From NCBI GenBank assembly GCA_022486815.1, contig JAKVJW010000014.1, positions 1 to 64,000 on the forward strand: a stretch of DNA of 64,000 nucleotides. Direction: 5' to 3'. This document shows, piece by piece, positions 53,294 through 63,239 of this stretch. Under the pieces are notes generated by a model, which did not search any database, was not told where the DNA came from, and was given only the letters and a program-made list of their open reading frames with translations. How positions within the stretch are numbered: the stretch's first letter is position 1; every line of letters starts with the position of its first letter. This DNA comes from Prevotella sp. (GTDB taxonomy: Bacteria > Bacteroidota > Bacteroidia > Bacteroidales > Bacteroidaceae). The translations under genes and the position numbers were made by a program.

Positions 53294-54625
53294 ATGGGTA
53301 GAATTGTTATATTAGGTGGAGGAGAAAGTGGCAGTGGTGCTGCTGTCCTGGCCAAAAAGGAAGGTTTTGACACTTTCGTCTCTGACAGTGGCAGAATCAA
53401 AGATAAATATAAAAAACTCTTGAAGGACCATGGCATTGACTGGGAAGAAGGACAAAACTCCAAAAATAAAGTCCTAAATGCCGATGAGGTGATCAAAAGT
53501 CCGGGTATCCCAAAAGAAGCACCGATTATACAGATGCTGATAAAACAAGGGACACATATCATCAGTGAAATTGAATTTGCCGGTCGCTATACTCACTCCA
53601 AAATGATTTGTATCACGGGAAGTAATGGCAAGACAACAACAACATCTCTGATTTATCACATTTTCAAGAAAGCAGGATACGACGTCGGGCTTGCAGGTAA
53701 CATCGGTAGAAGTCTGGCTCTGCAGGTTGCAGAAGACCCACACGAATATTATATTATCGAACTAAGCAGTTTCCAACTGGACAACATGTATGACTTCCAC
53801 GTCAACATTGCCATCCTCCTGAATATCACTCCTGACCATCTTGACCGTTATGATTTTAAGTTTGATAACTATGCTTCGGCAAAGATGCGCATTACGCAGA
53901 ACCAGACTCATAATGACCACTTCATTTATTGGAATGATGACCCGATTATCGCAAAAGAATTAAGCAAATATGATATCAAAGCCATTCAATGCCCATTTTC
54001 AGAGCTCAAGGAAAATGGCTCTATAGGTTATATTGAAGACGGACAGTACCGTCTCGAATACCCTACTCCCTTTAATATGGAGCAGGAAGAACTAAGCCTG
54101 ACGGGAAAGCATAATATCTACAACAGCCTCGCCGCCGGTCTGGCCTCCAATATTGCTGGAATAAAAAAAGATATCATTCGTAAAAGTCTGAGTGATTTCC
54201 CTGGTGTTCCTCACCGTCTGGAGAAAGTTTGCAAGGTAGCTGGAGTACAATATATCAATGACTCCAAAGCCACAAATGTGGATGCTTGCTGGTATGCGCT
54301 GGAAAGCATGAAAACCCCGACTATCCTTATTCTCGGAGGGAAAGATAAGGGGAATGACTATCATCATATCATCAATCTGGTTAAACAGAAATGCGTGGGA
54401 CTGGTCTATCTGGGCAAAGACAACTCAAAACTCCATAAAAACTTTGATCAACTCGGTTTACCGGTCCGTGATACACATAGCATGAAAGATTGCGTCCAAG
54501 CCTGCTATGAAATGGCCAAGCCAGGTGAAACCGTGCTGTTAAGCCCGTGCTGCGCCAGCTTTGATCTGTTTACATGCATGGAGGATCGCGGCGACCAGTT
54601 TAAGACTTTGGTCAGGAGTTTATAA
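53294..54625 (+). CDS. murD: UDP-N-acetylmuramoyl-L-alanine--D-glutamate ligase
   Basis: The 443-aa Mur ligase adds D-glutamate. An N-terminal Rossmann-like domain begins MGRIVILGGGESGSGAAVLA. The ATP loop is CITGSNGKTTTTSLIY near 109-124. Other motifs are ELSSFQLDNMY, NITPDHLDRYD and YINDSKATNVDACWYALES. The order of the cluster, mraY-murD-ftsW-murG-murC, is classical. The 139-bp spacer upstream has no clear -7 box. Confidence 0.96.
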   Translation: MGRIVILGGGESGSGAAVLAKKEGFDTFVSDSGRIKDKYKKLLKDHGIDWEEGQNSKNKVLNADEVIKSPGIPKEAPIIQMLIKQGTHIISEIEFAGRYTHSKMICITGSNGKTTTTSLIYHIFKKAGYDVGLAGNIGRSLALQVAEDPHEYYIIELSSFQLDNMYDFHVNIAILLNITPDHLDRYDFKFDNYASAKMRITQNQTHNDHFIYWNDDPIIAKELSKYDIKAIQCPFSELKENGSIGYIEDGQYRLEYPTPFNMEQEELSLTGKHNIYNSLAAGLASNIAGIKKDIIRKSLSDFPGVPHRLEKVCKVAGVQYINDSKATNVDACWYALESMKTPTILILGGKDKGNDYHHIINLVKQKCVGLVYLGKDNSKLHKNFDQLGLPVRDTHSMKDCVQACYEMAKPGETVLLSPCCASFDLFTCMEDRGDQFKTLVRSL

Positions 54626-54652
54626 AAGTAAATTGAAAAACGTAAAAGTTTC

Positions 54653-55963
54653 ATGACAACTAACAGTAAAGATTTAACCAAGAATTTTACCAACATCTTT
54701 AAGGGTGATAAGGTGATTTGGATGGTATTTTTCTTCCTCTGCTTAATTAGCATTACCGAAGTCTATTCGGCTTCGAGTTCTTTGAGCTACAGGGGAGGTA
54801 ACTACTGGAGTCCTGTTCTGAAACATGTCGGAACAATCATCATTGGATTGTTTTTTATGGTAGTTACCCTCAACATACCTTGCAAATACTTTAAGATTTT
54901 CACACCATTCTTGTTAGCTTTCTCTTTTATAACTCTGGTGTGGGTACTGCTGGCAGGACATGCTACCAACGGTGCACAACGGTGGATCAGCTTCATTGGT
55001 ATAGAATTTCAACCTTCTGAAGTTGCAAAAGGAACAATGGTTTTGGCCGTAGCACAGATTCTCAGTGCGATGCAGACAGAAAAGGGAGCCGATCGAAGAG
55101 CCATGAAGTATATACTGATTGTTTGTGCATTCATCATCCCACTGATCATGATGGAAAACCTTTCTACGGCAGTACTTCTTTCTGCTACTATTCTTTGTAT
55201 GATGATCTTCGGACGTATCCCTATATCCCAGATTGGAAAACTAGTAGGAGTCATTATGTTGGTTCTGTTTCTTTTCCTAGGGTCAATTATGATTATGGGG
55301 GAAGCAAACGATCCAGCCTCATCCAACAAAACCTTAACAGAAAATGTAGCTGGCAAACAAAAGGATTCTAGTTTCTTCAATCGAATTTTCCATCGTGCAG
55401 ATACATGGAAATCACGTATCAATGGATTCCTCAATAGCAAAGAAGTACCACCTGATAAGGTAAATCTGGACAAAGATGGTCAGAAGGCATACGCCAATAT
55501 TGCCATAGCCTCATCAAATGTTATTGGAAAAGGCCCAGGAAATTCAGTTGAAAGGGATTTTCTGTCTCAAGCTTTCTCTGACTTTATATTTGCTATTATC
55601 ATAGAAGAGATGGGAATAGAAGGTGCTGTTTTTGTCGCACTACTCTACCTGATTCTGATCTTCCGTACCGGTAAGATTGCAAATCGATGCGAACACAATT
55701 TCCCAGCATTTCTCGCTATGGGACTGGCTTTACTCCTTGTCATACAAGCCATGTTCAATATGCTTGTAGCTGTAGGGCTGGCACCAATTACAGGACAGCC
55801 ATTACCTTTAATCAGCAAGGGTGGCACTTCTACAGTAATCAATTGCATTTATGTGGGGGCTATATTAAGTATCAGCCGCTTTGCCAAAAAGAAGAACCGT
55901 TCCAAAGAAACCGAATCCACTCACCAGAAATTAGAAACAAACCGTTCAGCAACTACAATTTGA
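54653..55963 (+). CDS. ftsW: Septal glycan polymerase FtsW
   Basis: The 436-aa SEDS protein polymerises lipid II at the division site. About ten helices carry the signatures NGAQRWISFIGIEFQPSEVAK, MENLSTAVLLSAT and GLAPITGQPLPLISKGGTS. A polar segment of about 60 residues lies between helices near 215-285. It is the partner of FtsI, encoded upstream in the same cluster. FtsW rather than RodA is chosen from this context. Confidence 0.93.
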   Translation: MTTNSKDLTKNFTNIFKGDKVIWMVFFFLCLISITEVYSASSSLSYRGGNYWSPVLKHVGTIIIGLFFMVVTLNIPCKYFKIFTPFLLAFSFITLVWVLLAGHATNGAQRWISFIGIEFQPSEVAKGTMVLAVAQILSAMQTEKGADRRAMKYILIVCAFIIPLIMMENLSTAVLLSATILCMMIFGRIPISQIGKLVGVIMLVLFLFLGSIMIMGEANDPASSNKTLTENVAGKQKDSSFFNRIFHRADTWKSRINGFLNSKEVPPDKVNLDKDGQKAYANIAIASSNVIGKGPGNSVERDFLSQAFSDFIFAIIIEEMGIEGAVFVALLYLILIFRTGKIANRCEHNFPAFLAMGLALLLVIQAMFNMLVAVGLAPITGQPLPLISKGGTSTVINCIYVGAILSISRFAKKKNRSKETESTHQKLETNRSATTI

Positions 55964-56168
55964 GAAAGGAAAACAATGATTATAATAGGCAATATCCAAG
56001 CCCTATAAAAACGTAGTTTCCTAAACCAAAAACAGATATCGAGGTGAAAGAAGTTTCTGATTACCTTATAATCTGGAAAATCAAAATGAAACGGCTAAAA
56101 TCTATTATAATAGCTGGCAAAGGATTGAAATAAATGCGCAAAAATTACCAAAACAATTTTTTTTTGCT

Positions 56169-56176
56169 TAATTTTG
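56169..56176 (+). promoter_or_regulatory. Possible internal promoter before murG
   Basis: TAATTTTG, exact TAnnTTTG, 21 bp before the murG ATG, in a 234-bp spacer, the longest in the cluster. No -33 match. Confidence 0.4.
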
Positions 56177-56197
56177 CGAAATAAACGATAGGAAACA

Positions 56198-57313
56198 ATG
56201 GACAAAGAACTCAGGATTATCATCAGCGGTGGCGGAACCGGAGGACATATCTTCCCTGCTATATCAATCGCTAATGCGATAAAGATAAAACGCCCCGATG
56301 CAAAGATACTCTTTGTAGGAGCACAGGGACGGATGGAAATGCAACGTGTCCCTGCTGCTGGATATGAGATCAAAGGACTTCCTATTTGTGGTTTCGACCG
56401 CAAACACTTATTAAAGAACCTTATCGTCCTTTTTAAGATATTCAGGAGTCAACAGCTAGCCAAACACATCATCCGCAAATTCAAACCTATGGTAGCTGTA
56501 GGAGTAGGCGGTTATGCCAGTGGCCCAACATTGAATGTATGTGCAGAAAAGAACATACCCTGTTTGATTCAGGAACAAAACTCTTATGCGGGAGTGACGA
56601 ATAAACTCTTGGCCAAAAAGGCTTCAAAAATATGTGTGGCCTATGACGGAATGGAACGGTTCTTCCCTAAGGAGAAGATCATAATGACAGGAAATCCTGT
56701 CCGCCAAAATGTACTCAATGTAGATTTAACACAACAAGAAGCCCGAAAGAAATTCGGACTCGATCCGGACAAAAGGACTATTCTGCTTGTAGGTGGAAGC
56801 CTTGGCGCAAGAACGATCAACGAAAGTGTGAAACAGCACCTTGACTTAGTAAAAGACAATAGTAATATCCAACTCATTTGGCAGACTGGCAAATATTATT
56901 TCCAGGAAATGCAAGCTGCGGTAAAGGCATTCGGAGAGCTTGATAATCTGGTTATTGGCGACTTTATCAGTGATATGGGTGCAGCATATAAAGCAGCAGA
57001 TTTAGTAATCAGCCGAGCCGGAGCTAGTAGCATCAGCGAATTCTGCCTAATTGGCAAACCGGTTATTCTGATTCCTAGTCCTAACGTGGCAGAAGACCAC
57101 CAGACTAAAAATGCTATGGCTTTGGTCAATAAGGATGCAGCCGTTTATGTCAAAGATGCTGAAGCACCACAGGTATTGATAAAAGAAGCACTAGATCTGG
57201 TACAGAATGATGAAAAACTTCGTTCTCTGAGTGAAAATATCAAGACACTGGGATTGAAAGATTCTGCTAACGTGATTGCAGATCAAGCGATACAACTGGC
57301 ATTAGGTAAATAA
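56198..57313 (+). CDS. murG: Lipid I N-acetylglucosamine transferase MurG
   Basis: The 371-aa GT-B enzyme forms lipid II from lipid I. The N-terminal glycine loop is IISGGGTGGHIFPAISIANA, the next is VGVGGYASGPTL, and the donor-binding motif is ISRAGASSISEFCLIGKPVI. EQNSYAGVTNKLLAKKA is typical. It sits after a 234-bp spacer that may hold its own promoter, and 125 bp before murC. Confidence 0.96.
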   Translation: MDKELRIIISGGGTGGHIFPAISIANAIKIKRPDAKILFVGAQGRMEMQRVPAAGYEIKGLPICGFDRKHLLKNLIVLFKIFRSQQLAKHIIRKFKPMVAVGVGGYASGPTLNVCAEKNIPCLIQEQNSYAGVTNKLLAKKASKICVAYDGMERFFPKEKIIMTGNPVRQNVLNVDLTQQEARKKFGLDPDKRTILLVGGSLGARTINESVKQHLDLVKDNSNIQLIWQTGKYYFQEMQAAVKAFGELDNLVIGDFISDMGAAYKAADLVISRAGASSISEFCLIGKPVILIPSPNVAEDHQTKNAMALVNKDAAVYVKDAEAPQVLIKEALDLVQNDEKLRSLSENIKTLGLKDSANVIADQAIQLALGK

Positions 57314-57350
57314 AAGGATAAAAAAATTACCAAGTATGCTACAATTGTAT

Positions 57351-57358
57351 TAAATTTG
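57351..57358 (+). promoter_or_regulatory. Possible internal promoter before murC
   Basis: TAAATTTG, exact TAnnTTTG, 80 bp before the murC start. No good -33 element, so confidence is low. Confidence 0.3.
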
Positions 57359-57438
57359 TCTCAAGCATACAAGATATTTACCAAAGGCCAGAAAAGCCAC
57401 AAGAAATAACGAAGAATAAGTAAAATACAAATAAGAAC

Positions 57439-58815
57439 ATGGAACTGAAAGATATTAAAGCTGTATACTTCATAGGTGCCGGGGGCATTGGGATGAGTGC
57501 TATCGCACGATTCTTTATCTACAGAGGACTGGTGGTTGCCGGCTATGACCGAACACCATCTACTCTTACCCGTCAGTTGGAAAAAGAAGGTATGCTGATA
57601 CACTATAATGCTAATACAGAAGATATCCCACATGCTTGCAGAGATCCCAAATCTACACTTGTCGTCTATACTCCCGCTATTCCGGCAACCCAAGAGCAGT
57701 TGGTCTATTTCCGCAAAAACAACTTTGAAGTGCAGAAACGTGCTCAGGTCCTGGGATTATTGACACGTACCCATAAAGGACTTTGTGTTGCAGGTACTCA
57801 TGGTAAGACTACGACTTCTATCATGTGCGCTCATATTATGCATCAGAGTCATATAGATTGTAATGCTTTTCTTGGAGGAATCTCCAAAAATTATGGTACC
57901 AATTATATCCTTTCTGATAAAAGTGATTTTGTAGTCATCGAGGCTGATGAATTTGATCGCTCTTTCCATTGGCTGCGTCCCTGGATGAGTGTCATCACTG
58001 CTACTGATCCCGACCATCTGGACATCTATGGCACGAAAAAGGCTTATCTCGAAAGTTTCGAGCATTACACAGAACTTATCCAACCTGGCGGGGCATTGAT
58101 TATCCATACCGGACTGGAAATAAAACCTTGTGTTCAGACAGGTGTCACTACTTATACTTATAGTCGCGATGAAGGAGATTTTCATGCCGAGAATATAATC
58201 ATTGACAACGGAAATATCTCCTTTGATTTTATCTCTCCTTTAGTGAATGTTCCCCATATCGTTTTAGGCCAACCTATACCCATCAATATAGAAAACAGTA
58301 TTGCAGCAATGGCAATGTCTCAACTCAACGGTTGCTCCCCGGAAGAACTCCGTTATGGCATGAAAACCTATAGTGGTGTAGACAGACGCTTTGATTTCAA
58401 AATCAAAAATGACCATCAGGTTTTTCTTTCAGATTATGGTCATCACCCTAAAGAGATTCTGCAATGTGCAAAAAGTCTCCGGGAACTATTCAAAGGACGC
58501 AAGATCTCTGTAATCTTCCAACCTCATCTCTATACACGTACAAGAGATTTTTATAAAGATTTTGCAGTTTCTCTCAGTCATTTCGATGAAGTCATCCTGA
58601 CCGAAATCTATCCAGCACGTGAGCGACCCATTCCGGGAATCACAAGCAAACTTATCTATGATAATTTAAAAGAAGGTGTTGAAAAAGAAATAATCAAGAA
58701 AGATGAAGTACTGGATTTTGTCAAAGAACATAACTTTGATGTACTCGTAGTACTTGGTGCAGGTGATTTGGATAATTATTCTCCACAAATAAAGAAAATC
58801 CTAGAAGAAAAATAA
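57439..58815 (+). CDS. murC: UDP-N-acetylmuramate--L-alanine ligase
   Basis: The 458-aa first Mur ligase adds L-alanine. The N-terminal motif is YFIGAGGIGMSAIARFF near 11-27. The ATP loop CVAGTHGKTTTSIM, HLDIYGT and the C-terminal SGVDRRFDFK and YGHHPKEI follow. Separated from the ftsQ-like gene by only 2 bp, so translation is coupled. No murB or ddl follows it as they would in E. coli. Confidence 0.96.
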   Translation: MELKDIKAVYFIGAGGIGMSAIARFFIYRGLVVAGYDRTPSTLTRQLEKEGMLIHYNANTEDIPHACRDPKSTLVVYTPAIPATQEQLVYFRKNNFEVQKRAQVLGLLTRTHKGLCVAGTHGKTTTSIMCAHIMHQSHIDCNAFLGGISKNYGTNYILSDKSDFVVIEADEFDRSFHWLRPWMSVITATDPDHLDIYGTKKAYLESFEHYTELIQPGGALIIHTGLEIKPCVQTGVTTYTYSRDEGDFHAENIIIDNGNISFDFISPLVNVPHIVLGQPIPINIENSIAAMAMSQLNGCSPEELRYGMKTYSGVDRRFDFKIKNDHQVFLSDYGHHPKEILQCAKSLRELFKGRKISVIFQPHLYTRTRDFYKDFAVSLSHFDEVILTEIYPARERPIPGITSKLIYDNLKEGVEKEIIKKDEVLDFVKEHNFDVLVVLGAGDLDNYSPQIKKILEEK

Positions 58816-58817
58816 TA

Positions 58818-59642
58818 ATGCGACGCATCAGATGGAAGAAAACGATTATTATCTTACTGGATGTTATATTAGGTGTATACCTCCTGTTTGCTTTCACAGA
58901 CTTTCACTTGTCTGATGAAAATAACAAAGTGTGTACAAAGGTACAGATTAACATTCAGGATAAGATGACAAATGGCTTCCTTGATGCAAAAGAAATTAAA
59001 AAACGTCTGGTTGAGCATCGGATGTATCCATTGGGAAAATTGATGCAGATAGTTAACACCAGACAAATAGAGGATATGTTGAAAAAAAGTGCATTCGTTA
59101 AAACTGCCGAATGTTATAAGACTCAAGATGGAGATATATGCATCAACATCACACAACGTATGCCTCTTGTCAGAATAAAAAGTAATAACGGAGATGATTA
59201 CTACCTGGATGACAATAATGCAGTTATGCCAAACACGAAATATGTCAGTAATCTTATCATCGTTACAGGAAGTGTCTCAAAATGGTTTGCCGAAAGATAT
59301 ATCTCTATTCTCAGCAAGACTATCATGTCTGATGACTTGTGGAAAAATCAGATTGAACAGATCAACGTACTTCCCGGAGAGGGTATTGAATTTGTACCTA
59401 GGGTGGGTAACCAGATTGTCTATATCGGAAATCTCCCGGAAAGTAACAATCCAGGAGAACGCCAACAGTTGATAACTGCTTATGTACAGAAGAAATTAGA
59501 ACGGTTGAAAAAGTTCTATATTTACGGTCTCTCTCAGGCAGGATGGAATAAGTATTCTTACATTAATCTGGAATTTGATAATCAGATCATTTGCAAAAAG
59601 CGCAAGACTGAAGAAGAAAACGGCGAGAACCAAAATATCTGA
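58818..59642 (+). CDS. FtsQ-like division protein
   Basis: The 274-aa protein has a single N-terminal membrane helix (IIILLDVILGVYLLFAFTDF, about 10-29). A periplasmic POTRA-like segment follows (FLDAKEIKKRLVEHRMYPLG) with a beta-rich FtsQ/DivIB domain containing CINITQRMPLVRI. Sequence identity to classical FtsQ is low, but size, topology and position between murC and ftsA fit. In other species it links FtsL and FtsB; no ftsB is seen here. Confidence 0.85.
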   Translation: MRRIRWKKTIIILLDVILGVYLLFAFTDFHLSDENNKVCTKVQINIQDKMTNGFLDAKEIKKRLVEHRMYPLGKLMQIVNTRQIEDMLKKSAFVKTAECYKTQDGDICINITQRMPLVRIKSNNGDDYYLDDNNAVMPNTKYVSNLIIVTGSVSKWFAERYISILSKTIMSDDLWKNQIEQINVLPGEGIEFVPRVGNQIVYIGNLPESNNPGERQQLITAYVQKKLERLKKFYIYGLSQAGWNKYSYINLEFDNQIICKKRKTEEENGENQNI

Positions 59643-59749
59643 CCATTAGAAAGATCTTATAAGCAACCAGTGCTAATAACAGGACAAAGAAAATCCAATT
59701 AACTTTCGATTGGTCATAAAATTTATAAAATCAACATAGATATACATAT

Positions 59750-61204
59750 ATGCCAAAAGAATTTATCGTAGCCATTGAACTGGGCTCATCAAAGATGACC
59801 GGTATAGCTGGGCAGAAGAATCTCGACGGCAGCATTACGGTACTCTCTGCAGTAGAGGAGAAGTCCGAGTCCTGCATTCGCAAAGGTGTGGTCTATAATA
59901 TGGAGAAAACCGGTCAAGCATTAACCACCATTATCAAGAACCTAAGGTCTAATCTTAAACAAGAAATCACACATGTCTATGTCGGTGTAGGAGGACAATC
60001 CATCCATAGTGAGAAAAATATCATCATCAAAGATCTGCCTAACAACACCCAAGTGACGCAGGAGATGATAAATGAAAAGATGGATGAGAATCGTAATATG
60101 TCCTATCCTGAACAGGAGATTTTAGACGCAATAACACAGGAATATAAGGTCGACAACCAATTTCAACTGGATCCTGTCGGTATCCAGTGCAATCGCCTTG
60201 AAGGTAATTTTCTCAATATACTTTGGCGTAAAAAATTCTATAACAGTCTCAATACATGCTTCGACAATGCAGGTATTGCTATTGCTGAAATGTATCTGGC
60301 CCCACTCGCTCTTGCAGACAATGTCTTGACGGAAACAGAAAAACGCTCAGGCTGTGTTCTTGTAGATCTTGGTGCAGAAACGACAACGGTATCTATCTAC
60401 TATAAAGGTTTACTCCGCTATCTTACAGTCATTCCTCTGGGCAGTAATAATATCACAAAAGACCTTACTTCCCTTCAGATAGAGGATTCGCAAGCAGAAA
60501 ATCTAAAATTGAAATATGCCAGTGCCTATACAGAAAACAAGGATATTAAAGATGGTGTATTCTACGAAATTGATAAAGATAGAAAAATAGATAGTCGTAA
60601 ATTCATAGAAATAGTAGAAGCACGCATTGAGGAAATTATTGAAAATGTATGGTTTCAGATTCCGAATGAGTATACGGACAAACTCCTAAGCGGAATGATC
60701 CTCACTGGCGGTGGAAGCAACTTACCGAATATAGAAACCGCCTTTCGGCAATTTACACATATCGATAAGATTCGTATTGCAAAATTTGTTATACCAACGA
60801 TCCATTCCAATGATCCGAAAATCAATGCTCATGATGGTACAATGAATACGATCCTCAGTCTGCTTGCCAAAGGTGACATGAACTGTGCTGGAGAAGAAAT
60901 CAGGAACGATCTCTTTAACAACATTTCCAACTTTGAGAACAAACAGGATAATGTTGCTGACCATCGACAGAAATTCAGAGAAACCAAGGTTACAGCCGGA
61001 TCTGGAATTGTACTTACAGCTGCCGAAAAACAGGAAATGGAAGAAGAACGCAAAAAGAAAGAAGCAGAAGAAGAGGCAGCCCGTGAAGCAGAAGAAGAGC
61101 AAGAAAGGTTAGAAGCTGAAGAAAAGAAAGAAAATGCTTGGGGACATAAATTCTTGAAGAAACTGAAGAAATTCGGTCAGAACATCATTTCTGAAGACGA
61201 ATAA
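59750..61204 (+). CDS. ftsA: Cell-division protein FtsA
   Basis: The 484-aa actin-like ATPase anchors FtsZ to the membrane. The phosphate 1 motif is VAIELGSSKMTGIAG, phosphate 2 CVLVDLGAETTTVSIY, and the adenosine motif MILTGGGSNLPNIE. After about 410 comes a long Glu/Lys-rich segment, then a C-terminal amphipathic stretch (GHKFLKKLKKFGQNIISED) able to bind the membrane. The spacer of 107 bp upstream has no clear promoter. Confidence 0.95.
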   Translation: MPKEFIVAIELGSSKMTGIAGQKNLDGSITVLSAVEEKSESCIRKGVVYNMEKTGQALTTIIKNLRSNLKQEITHVYVGVGGQSIHSEKNIIIKDLPNNTQVTQEMINEKMDENRNMSYPEQEILDAITQEYKVDNQFQLDPVGIQCNRLEGNFLNILWRKKFYNSLNTCFDNAGIAIAEMYLAPLALADNVLTETEKRSGCVLVDLGAETTTVSIYYKGLLRYLTVIPLGSNNITKDLTSLQIEDSQAENLKLKYASAYTENKDIKDGVFYEIDKDRKIDSRKFIEIVEARIEEIIENVWFQIPNEYTDKLLSGMILTGGGSNLPNIETAFRQFTHIDKIRIAKFVIPTIHSNDPKINAHDGTMNTILSLLAKGDMNCAGEEIRNDLFNNISNFENKQDNVADHRQKFRETKVTAGSGIVLTAAEKQEMEEERKKKEAEEEAAREAEEEQERLEAEEKKENAWGHKFLKKLKKFGQNIISEDE

Positions 61205-61254
61205 ATTTGGGGCTTATCAACCAGATTCTATAAAAGACCACAATTTATAACACG

Positions 61255-62595
61255 ATGAATATGGCAGATACAGATACAAAAACGAATATATTAGATTTCG
61301 ACGAACCCGAATCACATAAAAGTATTATAAAGGTTATCGGTGTAGGTGGCGGTGGCGGAAACGCCGTCAACCACATGTATCGGGAAGGCATACATGATGT
61401 AAACTTCGTGGTATGCAACACGGATAATCAAGCACTCAATGACTCTCCTGTACCCGTCCATCTTCAATTAGGCAAGGAAGGACTTGGCGCTGGGAACAAA
61501 CCGGAAAAGGCACATCAAGCTGCAGAAGATACCATCAAGGATATTAAAAACATGCTCAATGATGGTACGAAAATGGCTTTTATCACAGCAGGCATGGGCG
61601 GTGGAACAGGAACTGGAGCAGCCCCTGTTATCGCACGGGTCAGCAAAGAACTTGGTATATTGACAGTAGGTATTGTTACTATACCTTTCAGCTTCGAAGG
61701 AGACCGAAAAATTGACCAGGCTCTGGATGGCGTCGAAGAGATGTCCAAACATGTTGATGCCTTACTTGTAATCAATAATGAACGCCTGAGGGAAATCTAT
61801 CCCGAACTTACCGTCCTTGATGCTTTTGGAAAAGCTGACGACACACTGAGTGTTGCTGCAAAAAGCATCGCAGAAATCATTACTACCCATGGTGTTATCA
61901 ATCTTGACTTCAATGATGTCAAAACAGTTTTGAAAGATGGCGGAGTAGCAATCATGAGCACAGGTTACGGAGAGGGCGAAGGTAGAGTAAAGAAGGCTAT
62001 CGATGATGCCTTAAACTCTCCGTTACTTAATGACAATGATATTTTCCATTCTAAGAAGATCTTGCTAAGCATCAATTTCTGTGATGAGAAAAACAGCAAG
62101 TCTGGATTGAAGATGGAAGAAATGAATGATGTGAACGACTTTATGCACCAATTTAAAGCCGACTTTGAAATCAAATGGGGACTGGCTATCGACCCGGATT
62201 TAGGAAACAAAGTCAAAGTCACCATTCTAGCTACAGGTTTCGGCATCGAAGATGTAGATGGTATGAATAGCCATCTGGACAAGAAGCACTGTCAAGAAGA
62301 AGTTTCAAGAATAGCAGAACAAAAAGAAAAGGCTGCAGAACGTCAAGACCGTCGAAATCGTTATTATGGTAAGGACGGAAATAGCAATCAGTATAAACGG
62401 CGTCCGCATATATTCCACTTCCGGCCAGAAGACCTTGATAATGAAGATGTCATCCTGGCTGTAGAAAATACACCTACCTACAAAAGGACTGGTCGTATGT
62501 TGGAAAATATTCGTAATCAGACTTCCGACAATGTACAAGATACGGAAAAAGAGGACGGAACACAAAACGTCCAAGATACAATTACTTTTGAATAA
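61255..62595 (+). CDS. ftsZ: Cell-division GTPase FtsZ
   Basis: The 446-aa tubulin-like protein forms the Z ring. GTP-binding motifs are GVGGGGGNAVNHMY, the tubulin signature GGGTGTGAAP near 115-124, and NLDFNDVKTVLKDGG for the T7 loop. The linker is rich in Arg and Lys. The FtsA-binding peptide looks like AVENTPTYKR near 403-412, followed by a further tail of about 35 residues rather than ending there. Start ATG 61255 or ATG 61261. Confidence 0.96.
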   Translation: MNMADTDTKTNILDFDEPESHKSIIKVIGVGGGGGNAVNHMYREGIHDVNFVVCNTDNQALNDSPVPVHLQLGKEGLGAGNKPEKAHQAAEDTIKDIKNMLNDGTKMAFITAGMGGGTGTGAAPVIARVSKELGILTVGIVTIPFSFEGDRKIDQALDGVEEMSKHVDALLVINNERLREIYPELTVLDAFGKADDTLSVAAKSIAEIITTHGVINLDFNDVKTVLKDGGVAIMSTGYGEGEGRVKKAIDDALNSPLLNDNDIFHSKKILLSINFCDEKNSKSGLKMEEMNDVNDFMHQFKADFEIKWGLAIDPDLGNKVKVTILATGFGIEDVDGMNSHLDKKHCQEEVSRIAEQKEKAAERQDRRNRYYGKDGNSNQYKRRPHIFHFRPEDLDNEDVILAVENTPTYKRTGRMLENIRNQTSDNVQDTEKEDGTQNVQDTITFE

Positions 62596-62625
62596 TCAAT
62601 ATCATACATTATAATTCATCATATT

Positions 62626-63075
62626 ATGACATTATTTGATCAAATCAGTTTAGACATTCAGAAAGCAATGAAAGCTAAAGACAAGGTTCGTCTGGAGACA
62701 TTGCGTAATATCAAAAAGGAATTCCTTGAAGCAAAAACTGCTCCAGGTTCTGATGGAACCCTTTCTGATGATAAAGGTTTGAAAATCATACAAAAACTGG
62801 TTAAGCAAGGTAAAGACGATGCCCAGCTTTTCAAAGACAACAACCGCCAGTCTCTTGCAGACGAATCAATAGCTCAGATAAAAGTGATGGAAGAATATCT
62901 GCCGAAGCAAATGTCGGAAAAAGATATTGAAGAAAAGGTAAAGAATATCATCGCTGATCTTGGAGCCTCTTCCATGCAAGATATGGGAAAGGTTATGAAA
63001 GAAGCCAACAAAGAGATGGCTGGTCGCGCTGAAGGAAGGATCATCTCTGGTATTGTTAGAAAACTCTTAGCCTAA
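62626..63075 (+). CDS. GatB/YqeY-domain protein
   Basis: The 149-aa soluble protein is the YqeY type. It begins MTLFDQISLDIQKAMKAKDK and contains LRNIKKEFLEAKT and MEEYLPKQMSEKDIEEKV. The C-terminal segment MGKVMKEANKEMAGRAEGR is typical. Related to the tail of the tRNA amidotransferase subunit GatB, so tRNA contact is possible; actual role is unknown. It is 30 bp after ftsZ and probably on the same mRNA. Confidence 0.92.
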   Translation: MTLFDQISLDIQKAMKAKDKVRLETLRNIKKEFLEAKTAPGSDGTLSDDKGLKIIQKLVKQGKDDAQLFKDNNRQSLADESIAQIKVMEEYLPKQMSEKDIEEKVKNIIADLGASSMQDMGKVMKEANKEMAGRAEGRIISGIVRKLLA

Positions 63076-63125
63076 CTGCTACCTTGCAGATTGAAGAAAC
63101 CAAAAGATAATTTAGTTAAAATAAC

Positions 63126-63177
63126 TCCGACTTACGAAAAACGAAAATGCATAATTTTCATTTATAAGTAGGTCGGA
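63126..63177. terminator. Bidirectional terminator between yqeY and recO
   Basis: TCCGACTTAC pairs with GTAGGTCGGA, with inner GAAAAT/ATTTTC, and a T run follows on the plus strand. It ends the ftsZ-yqeY transcript and, from the other side, may end recO. Confidence 0.75.
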
Positions 63178-63239
63178 TTTTTATTGATTATCCGACAAGA
63201 GAAGCAAGCCATAAAACAAGTCTTCAAAAAGAACCAAAC

